A stretch of 26,380 bases of DNA from a virus: positions 1 through 26,380 of the IMG/VR virus record IMGVR_UViG_3300030099_001191. One strand, given 5' to 3'. The position numbers were made by a program, and so were the translations under genes. Below the pieces are notes generated by a model, which had not been told where the DNA came from, searched no databases, and saw only the letters and a list, made by a program, of their open reading frames with translations. This document shows positions 15,169 to 24,271 of the stretch, piece after piece. Each line of letters begins with the position of its first letter. Position 1 is the stretch's first letter.

Positions 15169-18100
15169 TTATATATCGTAATCTGTTAATTCTATTACTA
15201 TTGTCATTGAAACTTCTCTCCAATATTTGCCTCCAGCACTTTTTTGATACATTATATTAATTTCATCACCAGCGGCAAAAGTATTATTTGAGCTTGGAAA
15301 CCAATTTATAGTTGAGCTAGATGCAGATAATTCTCCACTTGTTGCTGTGCTAACACCGTTTTTATAGTATTTTAATTCTGTTGTGAAGCCAGTACTTAAA
15401 GAGCCATTAGTATTTTTCATTATTATTCTTACAACTCTACCTGCATAAGGCGCAACAAATGTGTGCTCGCCATCCTTTGCTCCTGCACTAACATCATCTA
15501 CAGTATTTCCTAAAGGAACCAATATATTAGAAGTAGTTGAGCTATCATCTCCCCAACCAGTATTTATAATACAAGGTATACTTCTATCTAGTATATTCCC
15601 TGATGCTGTTATAGTTCCTGTAACTTGTACTCCACCACTTTTAGTAGCAAATTTTTCATTACCATTATGGAAAAGTTGTACTTCTGAACTTGATAAACCT
15701 ACAACAGCGTTTTCATTAGTATCAGTTTGTAAATAAAAATTACCAGACCTAATATATAAATTACCAGTTCCAGTTTCGTCTATATAACTATTACTTCCGT
15801 CATGATATATTGACAAATCAGCGCTATCACCAAATTGTGCTTTTTCATTATCAGTCCATCGCGCGTCTTTACTAAATTTTACATAATCATCACTTGTATC
15901 ATAACCTATTATTTGATGCGTCAAACTTCTTAATGCCCAATCATCACTCATTATTCTTAATTCACCGGTAAAATTTTCTATATATGAATCAACTGAATTA
16001 TGATATATTTTTAAATCATCACTAGTACCAAGCATAACTTTTGCACTATCAACAAATCTTGCATCTTTATTAAATTGTACTCTAGTATTACCTCCATCAA
16101 GGAACATGTATGTAGCTGTTCCGCCGGATCCATCATCACTTACAAATTTAATATCACCATCATTAGCATCATTACTTATAATTAAATCACCTGCTGCATT
16201 AGTTATTGTGCTATCAGTACCATCGTGATATATTTGCATATCGCTAGAAGCCCCAAACTGAGCTCTTGCGCCATCTGCAAATCTAAATGATTTAGAACTT
16301 TCTATTCTTTCAGTTCCACCATCTACTCTAAAGTATTCTGTTATACCGCCAGAACCATCATCACATTTAAAAGAAATATCAGCATCATCTACTGTTTGAG
16401 CAATTATTAAATTACCAGAACCTTGTGCTTTTATATTTGAATTACCATCGTGATATAATCTTAAATCAAAACTACCGCCTATGTTTAAAAATACATTATC
16501 ATATAAAAAAACAGATTTTGCAAACTGTACATTTTCAGATCCGCCATCAATCTTCATATATGTAGCTATTCCTCCAGAACCATTATCAGACTTAAAGACT
16601 ATGTCTTTATCATCATTATAATTTACAATATTTAAATTACCTGTATTGTTTTCAATAAAAGAATCTGTTGCATCGTGATAAATATCTAAATCTCCTGAAT
16701 CACCAAACTCAGCTCTTACATTGTCAGAAAATCTAGCATTTTTACTAAATCTAGTAAATACAGCAGAGCCATCTAACTTAAAGTATTCAGTTACTCCACC
16801 AGAACCATCATCAGAGAAAAACTTAATATCAGCATCATCAGCCTCTTGTCTAATTTGAATATCTCCTGAAATTACTTGTTTTAATATTGTATTATTACCG
16901 CTTGTAAATAATTGCCCATGCTCATTGCTACCAACTCTTAAAGAACTAGTGTCTGTAAGAGTAAATACTTCTTGAGCTTTTACTCTTTTATTTTGCCCAT
17001 CTATGAAAAAATATCTTGTAACGCCACCGCTAGCGTCATCAGAATAAAACTCAATATTTTTATCATCTGCGTTTTGATATATTTGTATATGACCAACTGC
17101 GTTATTTATTGCTGATACAGTTCCGTTATGATGTATTGTAAAATCACCACTAGTTCCAAACTTAGCTTTTATATTATCATTTAGTATAATATCACCAGTC
17201 ATAGTACCACCGGCTTTTGGTAAGCCACCAATAGCACTTAAAAATTGTGCGGCATTTAAATATGATAAAGTTTCATCCGCGTTTATTCTTATGTAAGAGG
17301 CAACGCTTACATTGCCTAGTTGTGCAAAATTAGTACCAACTGTTGTAAATGTGGGTAAACCTGATATATCTACACCATCAACTGTACCAACAACAGATAT
17401 ATCACCTGGAAATGACCAATTACCAGCGTGATTAAATGTAGTTTGATTGAAACCTGAAGAATTTGCTGACCTAGTAAATAGTGACATTAAACCACCCCTA
17501 CTGCCTGAAGTGCCTCCTTGTGTACTTGTTCTAATTATAGCAAGTCTATCATCTGTGCCTTGCGCTGTTGTGCTAAGCCAATTAACATCTGCAATTATAG
17601 TTGAATCACTATTTGTGTCTCTTCTAAGATGAATATTGCTAATATTATCTCCGCTTCTATCAATAGTTAAGTCACCTGTCATAGTATCACCTGACTTAGA
17701 TAACTTGCCTGAAATAGCTGTAGCGTTTGTTGCTATTCCAGAAATATCTTGATCGCCAGTTAAAGTAGTACCATTAGCTGTTACATTACCTGAAGCAGTT
17801 ATGGAACCTGAAACAGTTATAGGTCCTGTTTTTATTCCTCTAAAATCAGATAAAGCAACATTACCAGTAGCAGAAGGAGTTGCTGTTGTTAATCCAAAAA
17901 CAAATTTATCTTCACTTTCATCCCATAAAAATGCCGCATTATCACCGGTTGAACCTCTTTCTATTATAATGCCTGAATCATTTGCGTTAGATGAAGCGCC
18001 TCTATTTAAACCTATAATATTATCTGATACATCTAAATTAGTTTGATTAACAGTTGTAGTTGTGCCATTAACTGTTAAATCACCTGCTATGCTTACATCA

Positions 18101-19824
18101 CCTGTAAAAGTTGCGTTGCCTCCTACTCCAAAAGAACCAGCAGAGTATAAACCAAAACTACCATTAACTGTGTTTTGACCTACTGTTAATCTATCTTTAG
18201 CTAAAACATTGCCTTCAAAAGTTGCATCACCATCACTAGCAAGGCTTAGCAGCGTTGCATTATTATTTATAAAATTAAAGCCCCTTGTGCTACTATTTAA
18301 ATTAAATGTAGCTGCTGTATTATTTGATTCTATTAAAAATGTATTAGTTCCTATTATTGTTGTGCTTCCTGTAACTTGTACTCCGCCACTTGTAGTTTCA
18401 AACTTTTTTGAGTTGTCATGATAAAGTAATACTGCACCATCATTTATGAACTTAGCCATAAATTCAGCAGTATTATATTTTCTAAATTGTATAGATGATA
18501 CGGCTTCTATAAATAAATTACCTGTACCTACATCTTGAATAAATGAATTGCTTCCATCGTGTACTAACTGAAGATCATTGCCAGTACCTATTTTTATTCT
18601 ATTACCATCAGCTAATTTTAAACTATCATCACTATGATCAATTTGAATATATCTACCTGATGTTGCAGTATTTACTAATATATCACCTGAAAAAGTTGCA
18701 GCATTTAGAAGACTGGTGCCATCAGGATCTAAATAAAATGCTGTATTAGATTGAGAATAAAATGCTGAACCAAAGTAACTAAAACCACCCAAGTACATAT
18801 TACCATATCCATATAACCTTCTATTATTGTCTATCTGTAATGCTCTCCAGGCTGAAGGTATAGATGTACCTACTGTGCTGTCTGTACCACCTCCTGATGC
18901 ATTTTCTGGTTCATCTACGTAAAAAGTAATTGTTTTATCAGTACTATTACTTCCACCCTTAAACTCTATACCTGCTACGTTACCCCAGTTATTGTTTAAT
19001 GCATTACTTGCTCTTTTATAATTAGTACCATCAAACCTTAAGTTAGTACCAACCCATGATCTCCATACTCCTTGTGTTGTAGAAAATATAGATATATTTC
19101 TAGAGTACCCAGCTGCCATACCATGACCACCAATACTAAATAAATTATTACCATCTGATGATGATACAGGGTCTGATTGGAATTGATGATATGTGTGTAG
19201 TGCAGCACCTGTTATAGCAACATGACTTGATATTGTTACATCACCATCACCATTAGGATTTAATAGAATATCTGCATTTGCAGCAGAAGAAGTTAATCTT
19301 AAATTATTTGAAAAAGAACTAATTCTACCATATTCAGTTCCTGAAGTTCTTAAAACTAGATCACCACCACCTGCGTCTAATCTAATATCATCTGCTGCAT
19401 CTATTGTAAAATCACCAGAACCACTTTCTGTTAATGTTACATAGTTTGCTCCATCGCTTGATATTGACACAGCCCCAGCAGAAACCTTTAATGGTGTTCT
19501 TACTTCTAAATCACCACTACTAAAAGTAGCTCTAATATCTGAAGATTGTTGTACTTGAAGCTTACCATTACTATCGTTATAAATAAACCAAGACGCATTA
19601 GCTCCATTTACAAACTGTATATTAGGTGAAGCTCCTGAATTGTCATCTAAAACTATATTACCACTAAATGTAGCCCCAGTTGTTTGAACACCAGTAAGTG
19701 TAATCCAATTAGTACCAGTACCTGTAGAGCTTAATATTTGGCCAGATGAACCTGAGTCTCCACTTGAATCTAATAATTTATCTAGTGGTTGTAATTGTGT
19801 TGCTATTTTTTTAATTTCTGCCAT
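15169..19824 (-). CDS. Large tail fibre protein with ~75-residue repeats (1551 aa)
   Basis: Starts MAEIKKIATQLQPLDKLLDS and continues as a beta-rich, Asp/Ser/Gly/Asn-rich chain without signal peptide or membrane segment. About residues 880-1395 carry a tandem array of units built as AQFG.S.DL.IYHDGTDS, then D..DI.F.SDDGSGG, then YF..DGG..R..F.K. A further related unit lies near residue 410 (KIGTGNDLQLVHDGSNSFIQ). A block near residues 578-631 (DLTVNGTTTTVNQTNLDVSD, then NDSGIIIERGSTGDNAAFLW) is a module I know from many marine phage fibres. The last ~110 residues form a distinct, non-repeated domain (HTFVAPYAGRVVRIIMKNTN) that probably makes the receptor-binding tip. No S74 chaperone motif is seen. 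It starts 1 nt after the stop of the other large fibre gene. Trimeric fibre structure is inferred. Confidence 0.85.
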   Translation of the reverse strand: MAEIKKIATQLQPLDKLLDSSGDSGSSGQILSSTGTGTNWITLTGVQTTGATFSGNIVLDDNSGASPNIQFVNGANASWFIYNDSNGKLQVQQSSDIRATFSSGDLEVRTPLKVSAGAVSISSDGANYVTLTESGSGDFTIDAADDIRLDAGGGDLVLRTSGTEYGRISSFSNNLRLTSSAANADILLNPNGDGDVTISSHVAITGAALHTYHQFQSDPVSSSDGNNLFSIGGHGMAAGYSRNISIFSTTQGVWRSWVGTNLRFDGTNYKRASNALNNNWGNVAGIEFKGGSNSTDKTITFYVDEPENASGGGTDSTVGTSIPSAWRALQIDNNRRLYGYGNMYLGGFSYFGSAFYSQSNTAFYLDPDGTSLLNAATFSGDILVNTATSGRYIQIDHSDDSLKLADGNRIKIGTGNDLQLVHDGSNSFIQDVGTGNLFIEAVSSIQFRKYNTAEFMAKFINDGAVLLYHDNSKKFETTSGGVQVTGSTTIIGTNTFLIESNNTAATFNLNSSTRGFNFINNNATLLSLASDGDATFEGNVLAKDRLTVGQNTVNGSFGLYSAGSFGVGGNATFTGDVSIAGDLTVNGTTTTVNQTNLDVSDNIIGLNRGASSNANDSGIIIERGSTGDNAAFLWDESEDKFVFGLTTATPSATGNVALSDFRGIKTGPITVSGSITASGNVTANGTTLTGDQDISGIATNATAISGKLSKSGDTMTGDLTIDRSGDNISNIHLRRDTNSDSTIIADVNWLSTTAQGTDDRLAIIRTSTQGGTSGSRGGLMSLFTRSANSSGFNQTTFNHAGNWSFPGDISVVGTVDGVDISGLPTFTTVGTNFAQLGNVSVASYIRINADETLSYLNAAQFLSAIGGLPKAGGTMTGDIILNDNIKAKFGTSGDFTIHHNGTVSAINNAVGHIQIYQNADDKNIEFYSDDASGGVTRYFFIDGQNKRVKAQEVFTLTDTSSLRVGSNEHGQLFTSGNNTILKQVISGDIQIRQEADDADIKFFSDDGSGGVTEYFKLDGSAVFTRFSKNARFSDNVRAEFGDSGDLDIYHDATDSFIENNTGNLNIVNYNDDKDIVFKSDNGSGGIATYMKIDGGSENVQFAKSVFLYDNVFLNIGGSFDLRLYHDGNSNIKAQGSGNLIIAQTVDDADISFKCDDGSGGITEYFRVDGGTERIESSKSFRFADGARAQFGASSDMQIYHDGTDSTITNAAGDLIISNDANDGDIKFVSDDGSGGTATYMFLDGGNTRVQFNKDARFVDSAKVMLGTSDDLKIYHNSVDSYIENFTGELRIMSDDWALRSLTHQIIGYDTSDDYVKFSKDARWTDNEKAQFGDSADLSIYHDGSNSYIDETGTGNLYIRSGNFYLQTDTNENAVVGLSSSEVQLFHNGNEKFATKSGGVQVTGTITASGNILDRSIPCIINTGWGDDSSTTSNILVPLGNTVDDVSAGAKDGEHTFVAPYAGRVVRIIMKNTNGSLSTGFTTELKYYKNGVSTATSGELSASSSTINWFPSSNNTFAAGDEINIMYQKSAGGKYWREVSMTIVIELTDYDI
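15617..15640. repeat. 24-nt direct repeat (second copy at 18368-18391)
   Basis: This 24-nt segment recurs at 18368-18391 with a single mismatch, in the same fibre gene. Both copies encode the SGGVQVTG strand that closes an IYHDG-type unit. They are 2.75 kb apart, so homologous recombination between them would delete the middle of the fibre in frame. Confidence 0.75.
15640..17190 (-). repeat. Tandem IYHDG / DDGSGG repeat array
   Basis: Seven units of about 225 nt (75 residues) can be aligned by eye, with IYHDG-type strands encoded near 15797, 15990, 16220, 16447, 16671 and 17123 and one degenerate unit between the last two. Units 1-5 keep the SDDGSGG turn; the two closest to the C-terminus have lost it. 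The units have diverged at the nucleotide level, so the array is old and not a recent slippage product. Confidence 0.8.
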
Positions 19825-19825
19825 A

Positions 19826-22800
19826 TTATGATACGTATTGAGTGTCTAAATTATGTCCTAAATGTTCTATAAATACGCTTGCCGTAAAAGATTGATTTGA
19901 TGATCTAGCTTTAAATGTAAATGTTACTGCAGACCCAGATGATGGAGTTGAAGCAACAACATCAAAAACATTTTGACCTTCATCAATATCTTTGTGGCAC
20001 TGCCAAGTTCCTCCAACATTTATAATTGAATAAACTATTCTTTGATAACCGCTACCGCCATAACAAGTAAATATATATAATGCAGATGCACCATTACCAC
20101 TTGCGTTGCCGGTTATTCCCGCAACAACTCTACCTGTTGTTGTTAATGGCAATCCACTTCTATTGCTCCATGATGTTTTTCCACCAGCTCTTATTGCTCC
20201 GTTAACATCTAGTTTTGTATTTGTTTGGGGCGAAGTAGTTCCAATACCTAACTTACCAGTAAAATAAGAATCATTTGTTGATGTATTTGCATAACCACCG
20301 CCAGCATGAACAATTGCACCATTTGGCACGTCAACTCTACCATCATTTCTAATACTAAATAAACTTGTTCCTAAACTATTACGCGCGATAAACGCATTTG
20401 CGGATGTATTGCTTGTTGAGCCATTAACCTGTAATTTTGCACCAGGATTATTAGTTCCAATACCCAAACCTGTGCCATTAAATCTTGCTATTTCACCTGA
20501 AGTTCCATTATTAAAAATAAAAGAATTACCAGCCGTAATATTAAAGCCCATACTCCCAGAAGCAGTTTGGCCAATACCAACGTCGTTATGAATACCGCCT
20601 TGGTCTTGAAATTTTATTCTATAAAAATCTTCAGAATCAAATGCACCATAAACAGATTTACCAAAGGTTAAAGGAGCTGTAGGGGAAGCTGTAGCAATAC
20701 CAACTTTTTGATCACCTTTTAATGTCATTACAGTAGTTTCATTACTATGAAAACCTGTAAAATTCATTGTAGTAGTAAATGGTGAACTTGTTGTTCCGGT
20801 AACTTCTATACCAAAATTTCCATTTGCTGAATAAGAGTTAGTAGGTCTAAATCTTAGTTCTGCTCCAGTTGTTCCAGAAATTAATCCAAAACCTGTTCCG
20901 CTTGAATTTCTAACCTCCAGCTCTCTTTGAGGGGTAGTAGTTCCTATACCAACTTTACCGTCAGAAAGTATACGCATTCTTTCGGTATTATTTGTACCGA
21001 ATCTTAAATCATTATTCTGTATTTGATATATTTGAACAGCACCATTTTGGTTTAATTGTAAACCTCCGTTTAATCTTGCAAAACCATCAACATGCAATTT
21101 TACAGCGGGTGATGTAGTACCTATCCCAACATTTTGATTACTATGCATGATTGCTAATGCAGCAGAATTACCCCCATTACCTGTTTTTATTTGGAAAAAG
21201 TTAGTACCTGAACCAAGAACAGCATCATTATCACCAGTTTGATTTAATCGTAATTGTACTGACGAATCACCGTCTATTATATGTAATTTAGATTCTGGGC
21301 CATTGGTGCCAATACCAACTCTACCATTATCTAATATATTCATTGACGCAGAATCACCAGTGTTTATTTGTAAACCACCTACTGTCGTATTTCTTTCTAT
21401 AGAATTAAAACCAATATTAGTATCTATAAAATCTATTGCTTGGCCTGAATCCATTCTAAATCCATTTGCAGCATTCACATGGCCTGTAAAGCTTGAATTA
21501 CCGCTTGCAATAGTTAACACACTACCTGAACTATTATCTCCAATTTGTGTTGCGCTACCTGTATGTGTTACTATGGCATTACCTCCCCATAATAAATGTT
21601 TGCCGTCCGTTAAATTAATATGGTCTGCAACATCTATTTTTTTATTAAAATCCCATGAATCATTAGTTTCATCCCAGAGTATACTTGCACCAGATCCGTC
21701 TACAATTAATCCCGAGCCTCCAGATGCAGACTCAGTTTGATTTTTACCAACTGTTATTGTTTTATCTTGCACAACTAAATTTGTAGAGCTAACAGTGTTT
21801 ACAGTACCTGTAACAGTAAAGTTACCTGTAACTGTTAAATCATCAAATGTTACATCATCAGTTGTTCTAAGATTTTGATTCATTAAATGAACCTCTGTAG
21901 CACCTTGTCCTGTATTGATTTGTGTTGCTGTTACGCTACCCGCAAATTCTGCAGCACCGCCATTATTAAATTTAATATTAGCATTACCGCTGCCGTCAAT
22001 AAATTCTAGTCTATCAATACCAGTATCTTTATTATATTGTAAAGCGTAACCATTTGATGCCCCACTATTTTTACTATAAAGCTGAATTTTAGCATTACCA
22101 GTTGAACTATTAATAACACCTAATGTAAGAACAGGTGTATTTGAATTAATAACAATATTGCCACCGCTTGTAACGCCATTTGTGAATGTTTCTGCCCAAT
22201 ATCTATTAGACGCACCTAAGTTACGGTTACCAGTGCCATCAGGTATTAAATTACCTTGAGCCTGTATGTTGGTAGCTGCTATCATTAAGCTACTACTAGA
22301 TGCTAGTAGTTGGGCATGATTATTTATATTTTTTAATGTGATATAGGCATTAGGAATATTTATAAATCCGCTATTATCTAATTTAAATCTATCAACAGTT
22401 GCAGTTTGATCAAAAATTCTAAAAGCATGGTTTGAATCAGTTATAAGTCTAACGTGTCTATCGTCATTTTTTAAATCTACACTAGCTTGGTTAGAGCCGT
22501 CATTTTCAATAAATACTTTAGTTGGTGCACCGCTTGATTGAAGATGAAAATCATATGAAGGAGTTACACCAATACCTACCCTACCAACTCTATCTATTCG
22601 AAGTCTTTCTGAAACAGAAGATCCAGTATAAAATCTTAACCCAGCCTCGCCGTCATTTGTTTCCGATACAGCGCCAATCCTTGCAGTTTCGCCTCCTATT
22701 TCGCCGCCTACAAATGATATATCTGCAATTATAGAATTAATTCCTACACTAGTATCTGTATCTTCTAATGTTATTCTTGGGCCAGTAGCGCTGGCTAAAT

Positions 22801-24250
22801 GTAATTGTGTAGAAGGTGAAGTAGTTCCTATACCAACATCACCAGCGCCGGTAACTGTCATTCTTATTTGATTACTAGTAACAAATCCTAAAGGAAAATT
22901 ACCATGCTGATACATATTTAATGAATTTGTGCCAGCATAATTAGTATTATTAGAACCGGTTAAAAATAACCCAGGGTGAACTGAATGATTTTGATTACTT
23001 TGAAATCCTAAAGTAGCATAAGCATTAGTTCCTGTACTATTATTTTGAATTAATGCTTTTACGCTTGTATTAGTACTACCCAATATGTGTAATTTTTCAC
23101 TAGGCGAAGTAGTTCCAATACCTACGTTATTAGACGCATTTATATTAATATTATTAGCATTAACACCTTCATTTCTACCTAAACTGAATAATCCATTTTC
23201 TGAACTAACATAACCTGTTGTGTCATTATCTGATATTTGTATAAATGCTTTATTATCATTTGATTCAAATACTGCAATTCTATCACTGGATGTATCATAA
23301 ACATGTAATGGGGAAGATGGACTTGTTGTTCCAATACCTAATCCAGTATTCGTCAAACGCATCTTTTCAGCGTTGTCTGTAACAAATGTTATAAAATCAC
23401 TAGATTCGTTTCCAGTTATTCTGACACGCCCTACGTTTGCATCTGCATCTGCCCAAGTTATTCTTTGATTATTATCTAATCTAATACTACCTGCTGAAAT
23501 GTCTAGTTTTTCTTGAGGACTACTAGTTCCAATACCTATCTTACCATCATTTTTAATAAAAAGTCTTGTTTGAGGATTAGCTCCGTTGTCAGTTATAAAA
23601 TGAAAATCTCCATCATTAGTTCCGTTATACACATAAGCAATCCTACCATCAGCATTAAATGCTCTAAAATCTAAGTTAGCATATAACCCAGCTGAATCTG
23701 CTGCTGCATTTAGTATTAATAACCCAGAACCGGCAGTGCCGCCTGATAAGCCGCTACCTGTCAGTACAGTTGTATTTGTATTATTAAGATCAACTGTTAA
23801 TGTCTTAGCTGGAGTATTATTTCCAATTCCTACATTACCTAAAAAAATTGCATTGTTATTACCCTCTAGTCTTAATGCTGTAGACATTGAAGAGCCATCA
23901 TATGTTTGGAAGGATAAACTATAATTATTAACTAAACCTTCTATAATTCTAGCATCACCATTTTGCCATTGTATACCCGCTCCGCTTTGTAATTCTATAC
24001 CATTCCATCTTAAATTGGTACCACTACCTTTACCTAAAGATCCACCACCATCTGTACTTGGCATCAAATCACCACCTACTGCAATATTACCTGCAAAAGT
24101 TGACGTACTGGTCCCTAATGTAAGCTTTGTAGAACCTGCTCTTTTTAATTTTAGGTCTCCGCCCACGACATCTAATGAGTCATGGCCGAGTAAAGAATAG
24201 TTGGAATTATTAAAGTACGACTGTACTCCATTCAAAAACTTTCTCGCCAT
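19826..24250 (-). CDS. Large tail fibre protein with VGIGTTSP repeats (1474 aa)
   Basis: Starts MARKFLNGVQSYFNNSNYSL. The chain contains twelve VGIGTTSP-type motifs, most followed by a short strand such as SEKLHILGS or PLHVYDTSS, a pattern typical of long phage fibres and bacterial surface adhesins. Six motifs lie in the N-terminal half and six in the C-terminal half; between them is a block at residues ~780-880 (TTDDVTFDDLTVTGNFTVTG, then GLIVDGSGASILWDETNDSW) related to a block in the neighbouring fibre. The final ~115 residues (TTTGRVVAGITGNASGNGAS to HLGHNLDTQYVS) form a different domain, probably the tip. In many VGIGTTSP fibres the C-terminus is an S74 self-cleaving chaperone; its SD.R.K signature is absent here. 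No signal peptide is present, as expected for a virion protein. It follows the 459-aa fibre gene after a 21-nt A/T leader. Confidence 0.87.
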   Translation of the reverse strand: MARKFLNGVQSYFNNSNYSLLGHDSLDVVGGDLKLKRAGSTKLTLGTSTSTFAGNIAVGGDLMPSTDGGGSLGKGSGTNLRWNGIELQSGAGIQWQNGDARIIEGLVNNYSLSFQTYDGSSMSTALRLEGNNNAIFLGNVGIGNNTPAKTLTVDLNNTNTTVLTGSGLSGGTAGSGLLILNAAADSAGLYANLDFRAFNADGRIAYVYNGTNDGDFHFITDNGANPQTRLFIKNDGKIGIGTSSPQEKLDISAGSIRLDNNQRITWADADANVGRVRITGNESSDFITFVTDNAEKMRLTNTGLGIGTTSPSSPLHVYDTSSDRIAVFESNDNKAFIQISDNDTTGYVSSENGLFSLGRNEGVNANNININASNNVGIGTTSPSEKLHILGSTNTSVKALIQNNSTGTNAYATLGFQSNQNHSVHPGLFLTGSNNTNYAGTNSLNMYQHGNFPLGFVTSNQIRMTVTGAGDVGIGTTSPSTQLHLASATGPRITLEDTDTSVGINSIIADISFVGGEIGGETARIGAVSETNDGEAGLRFYTGSSVSERLRIDRVGRVGIGVTPSYDFHLQSSGAPTKVFIENDGSNQASVDLKNDDRHVRLITDSNHAFRIFDQTATVDRFKLDNSGFINIPNAYITLKNINNHAQLLASSSSLMIAATNIQAQGNLIPDGTGNRNLGASNRYWAETFTNGVTSGGNIVINSNTPVLTLGVINSSTGNAKIQLYSKNSGASNGYALQYNKDTGIDRLEFIDGSGNANIKFNNGGAAEFAGSVTATQINTGQGATEVHLMNQNLRTTDDVTFDDLTVTGNFTVTGTVNTVSSTNLVVQDKTITVGKNQTESASGGSGLIVDGSGASILWDETNDSWDFNKKIDVADHINLTDGKHLLWGGNAIVTHTGSATQIGDNSSGSVLTIASGNSSFTGHVNAANGFRMDSGQAIDFIDTNIGFNSIERNTTVGGLQINTGDSASMNILDNGRVGIGTNGPESKLHIIDGDSSVQLRLNQTGDNDAVLGSGTNFFQIKTGNGGNSAALAIMHSNQNVGIGTTSPAVKLHVDGFARLNGGLQLNQNGAVQIYQIQNNDLRFGTNNTERMRILSDGKVGIGTTTPQRELEVRNSSGTGFGLISGTTGAELRFRPTNSYSANGNFGIEVTGTTSSPFTTTMNFTGFHSNETTVMTLKGDQKVGIATASPTAPLTFGKSVYGAFDSEDFYRIKFQDQGGIHNDVGIGQTASGSMGFNITAGNSFIFNNGTSGEIARFNGTGLGIGTNNPGAKLQVNGSTSNTSANAFIARNSLGTSLFSIRNDGRVDVPNGAIVHAGGGYANTSTNDSYFTGKLGIGTTSPQTNTKLDVNGAIRAGGKTSWSNRSGLPLTTTGRVVAGITGNASGNGASALYIFTCYGGSGYQRIVYSIINVGGTWQCHKDIDEGQNVFDVVASTPSSGSAVTFTFKARSSNQSFTASVFIEHLGHNLDTQYVS
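20226..23835 (-). repeat. Twelve VGIGTTSP motifs in two blocks of six
   Basis: Motifs are encoded near 23820, 23525, 23325, 23115, 22825 and 22570 (N-terminal block) and near 21310, 21120, 20945, 20693, 20457 and 20237 (C-terminal block). Spacing within blocks is mostly 180-300 nt. A gap of about 1.25 kb without the motif separates the blocks. Motif variants such as VGIGVTP and VGIATASP show divergence. Confidence 0.85.
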
Positions 24251-24271
24251 ACGGTTATTTTATTTTATTTT

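Noticed and set aside
15640-17190. Regularly spaced repeats resembling a CRISPR-like array at first sight
   Set aside because: The period is about 225 nt, the units are divergent and all lie in one long coding frame; they are protein repeats.
21303-21740. A 145-codon plus-strand open frame opposite the 1474-aa fibre
   Set aside because: The product is Pro/Leu/Ser-rich and mirrors the fibre codons; no leader, no neighbours on that strand, and the antisense frame is clearly coding.
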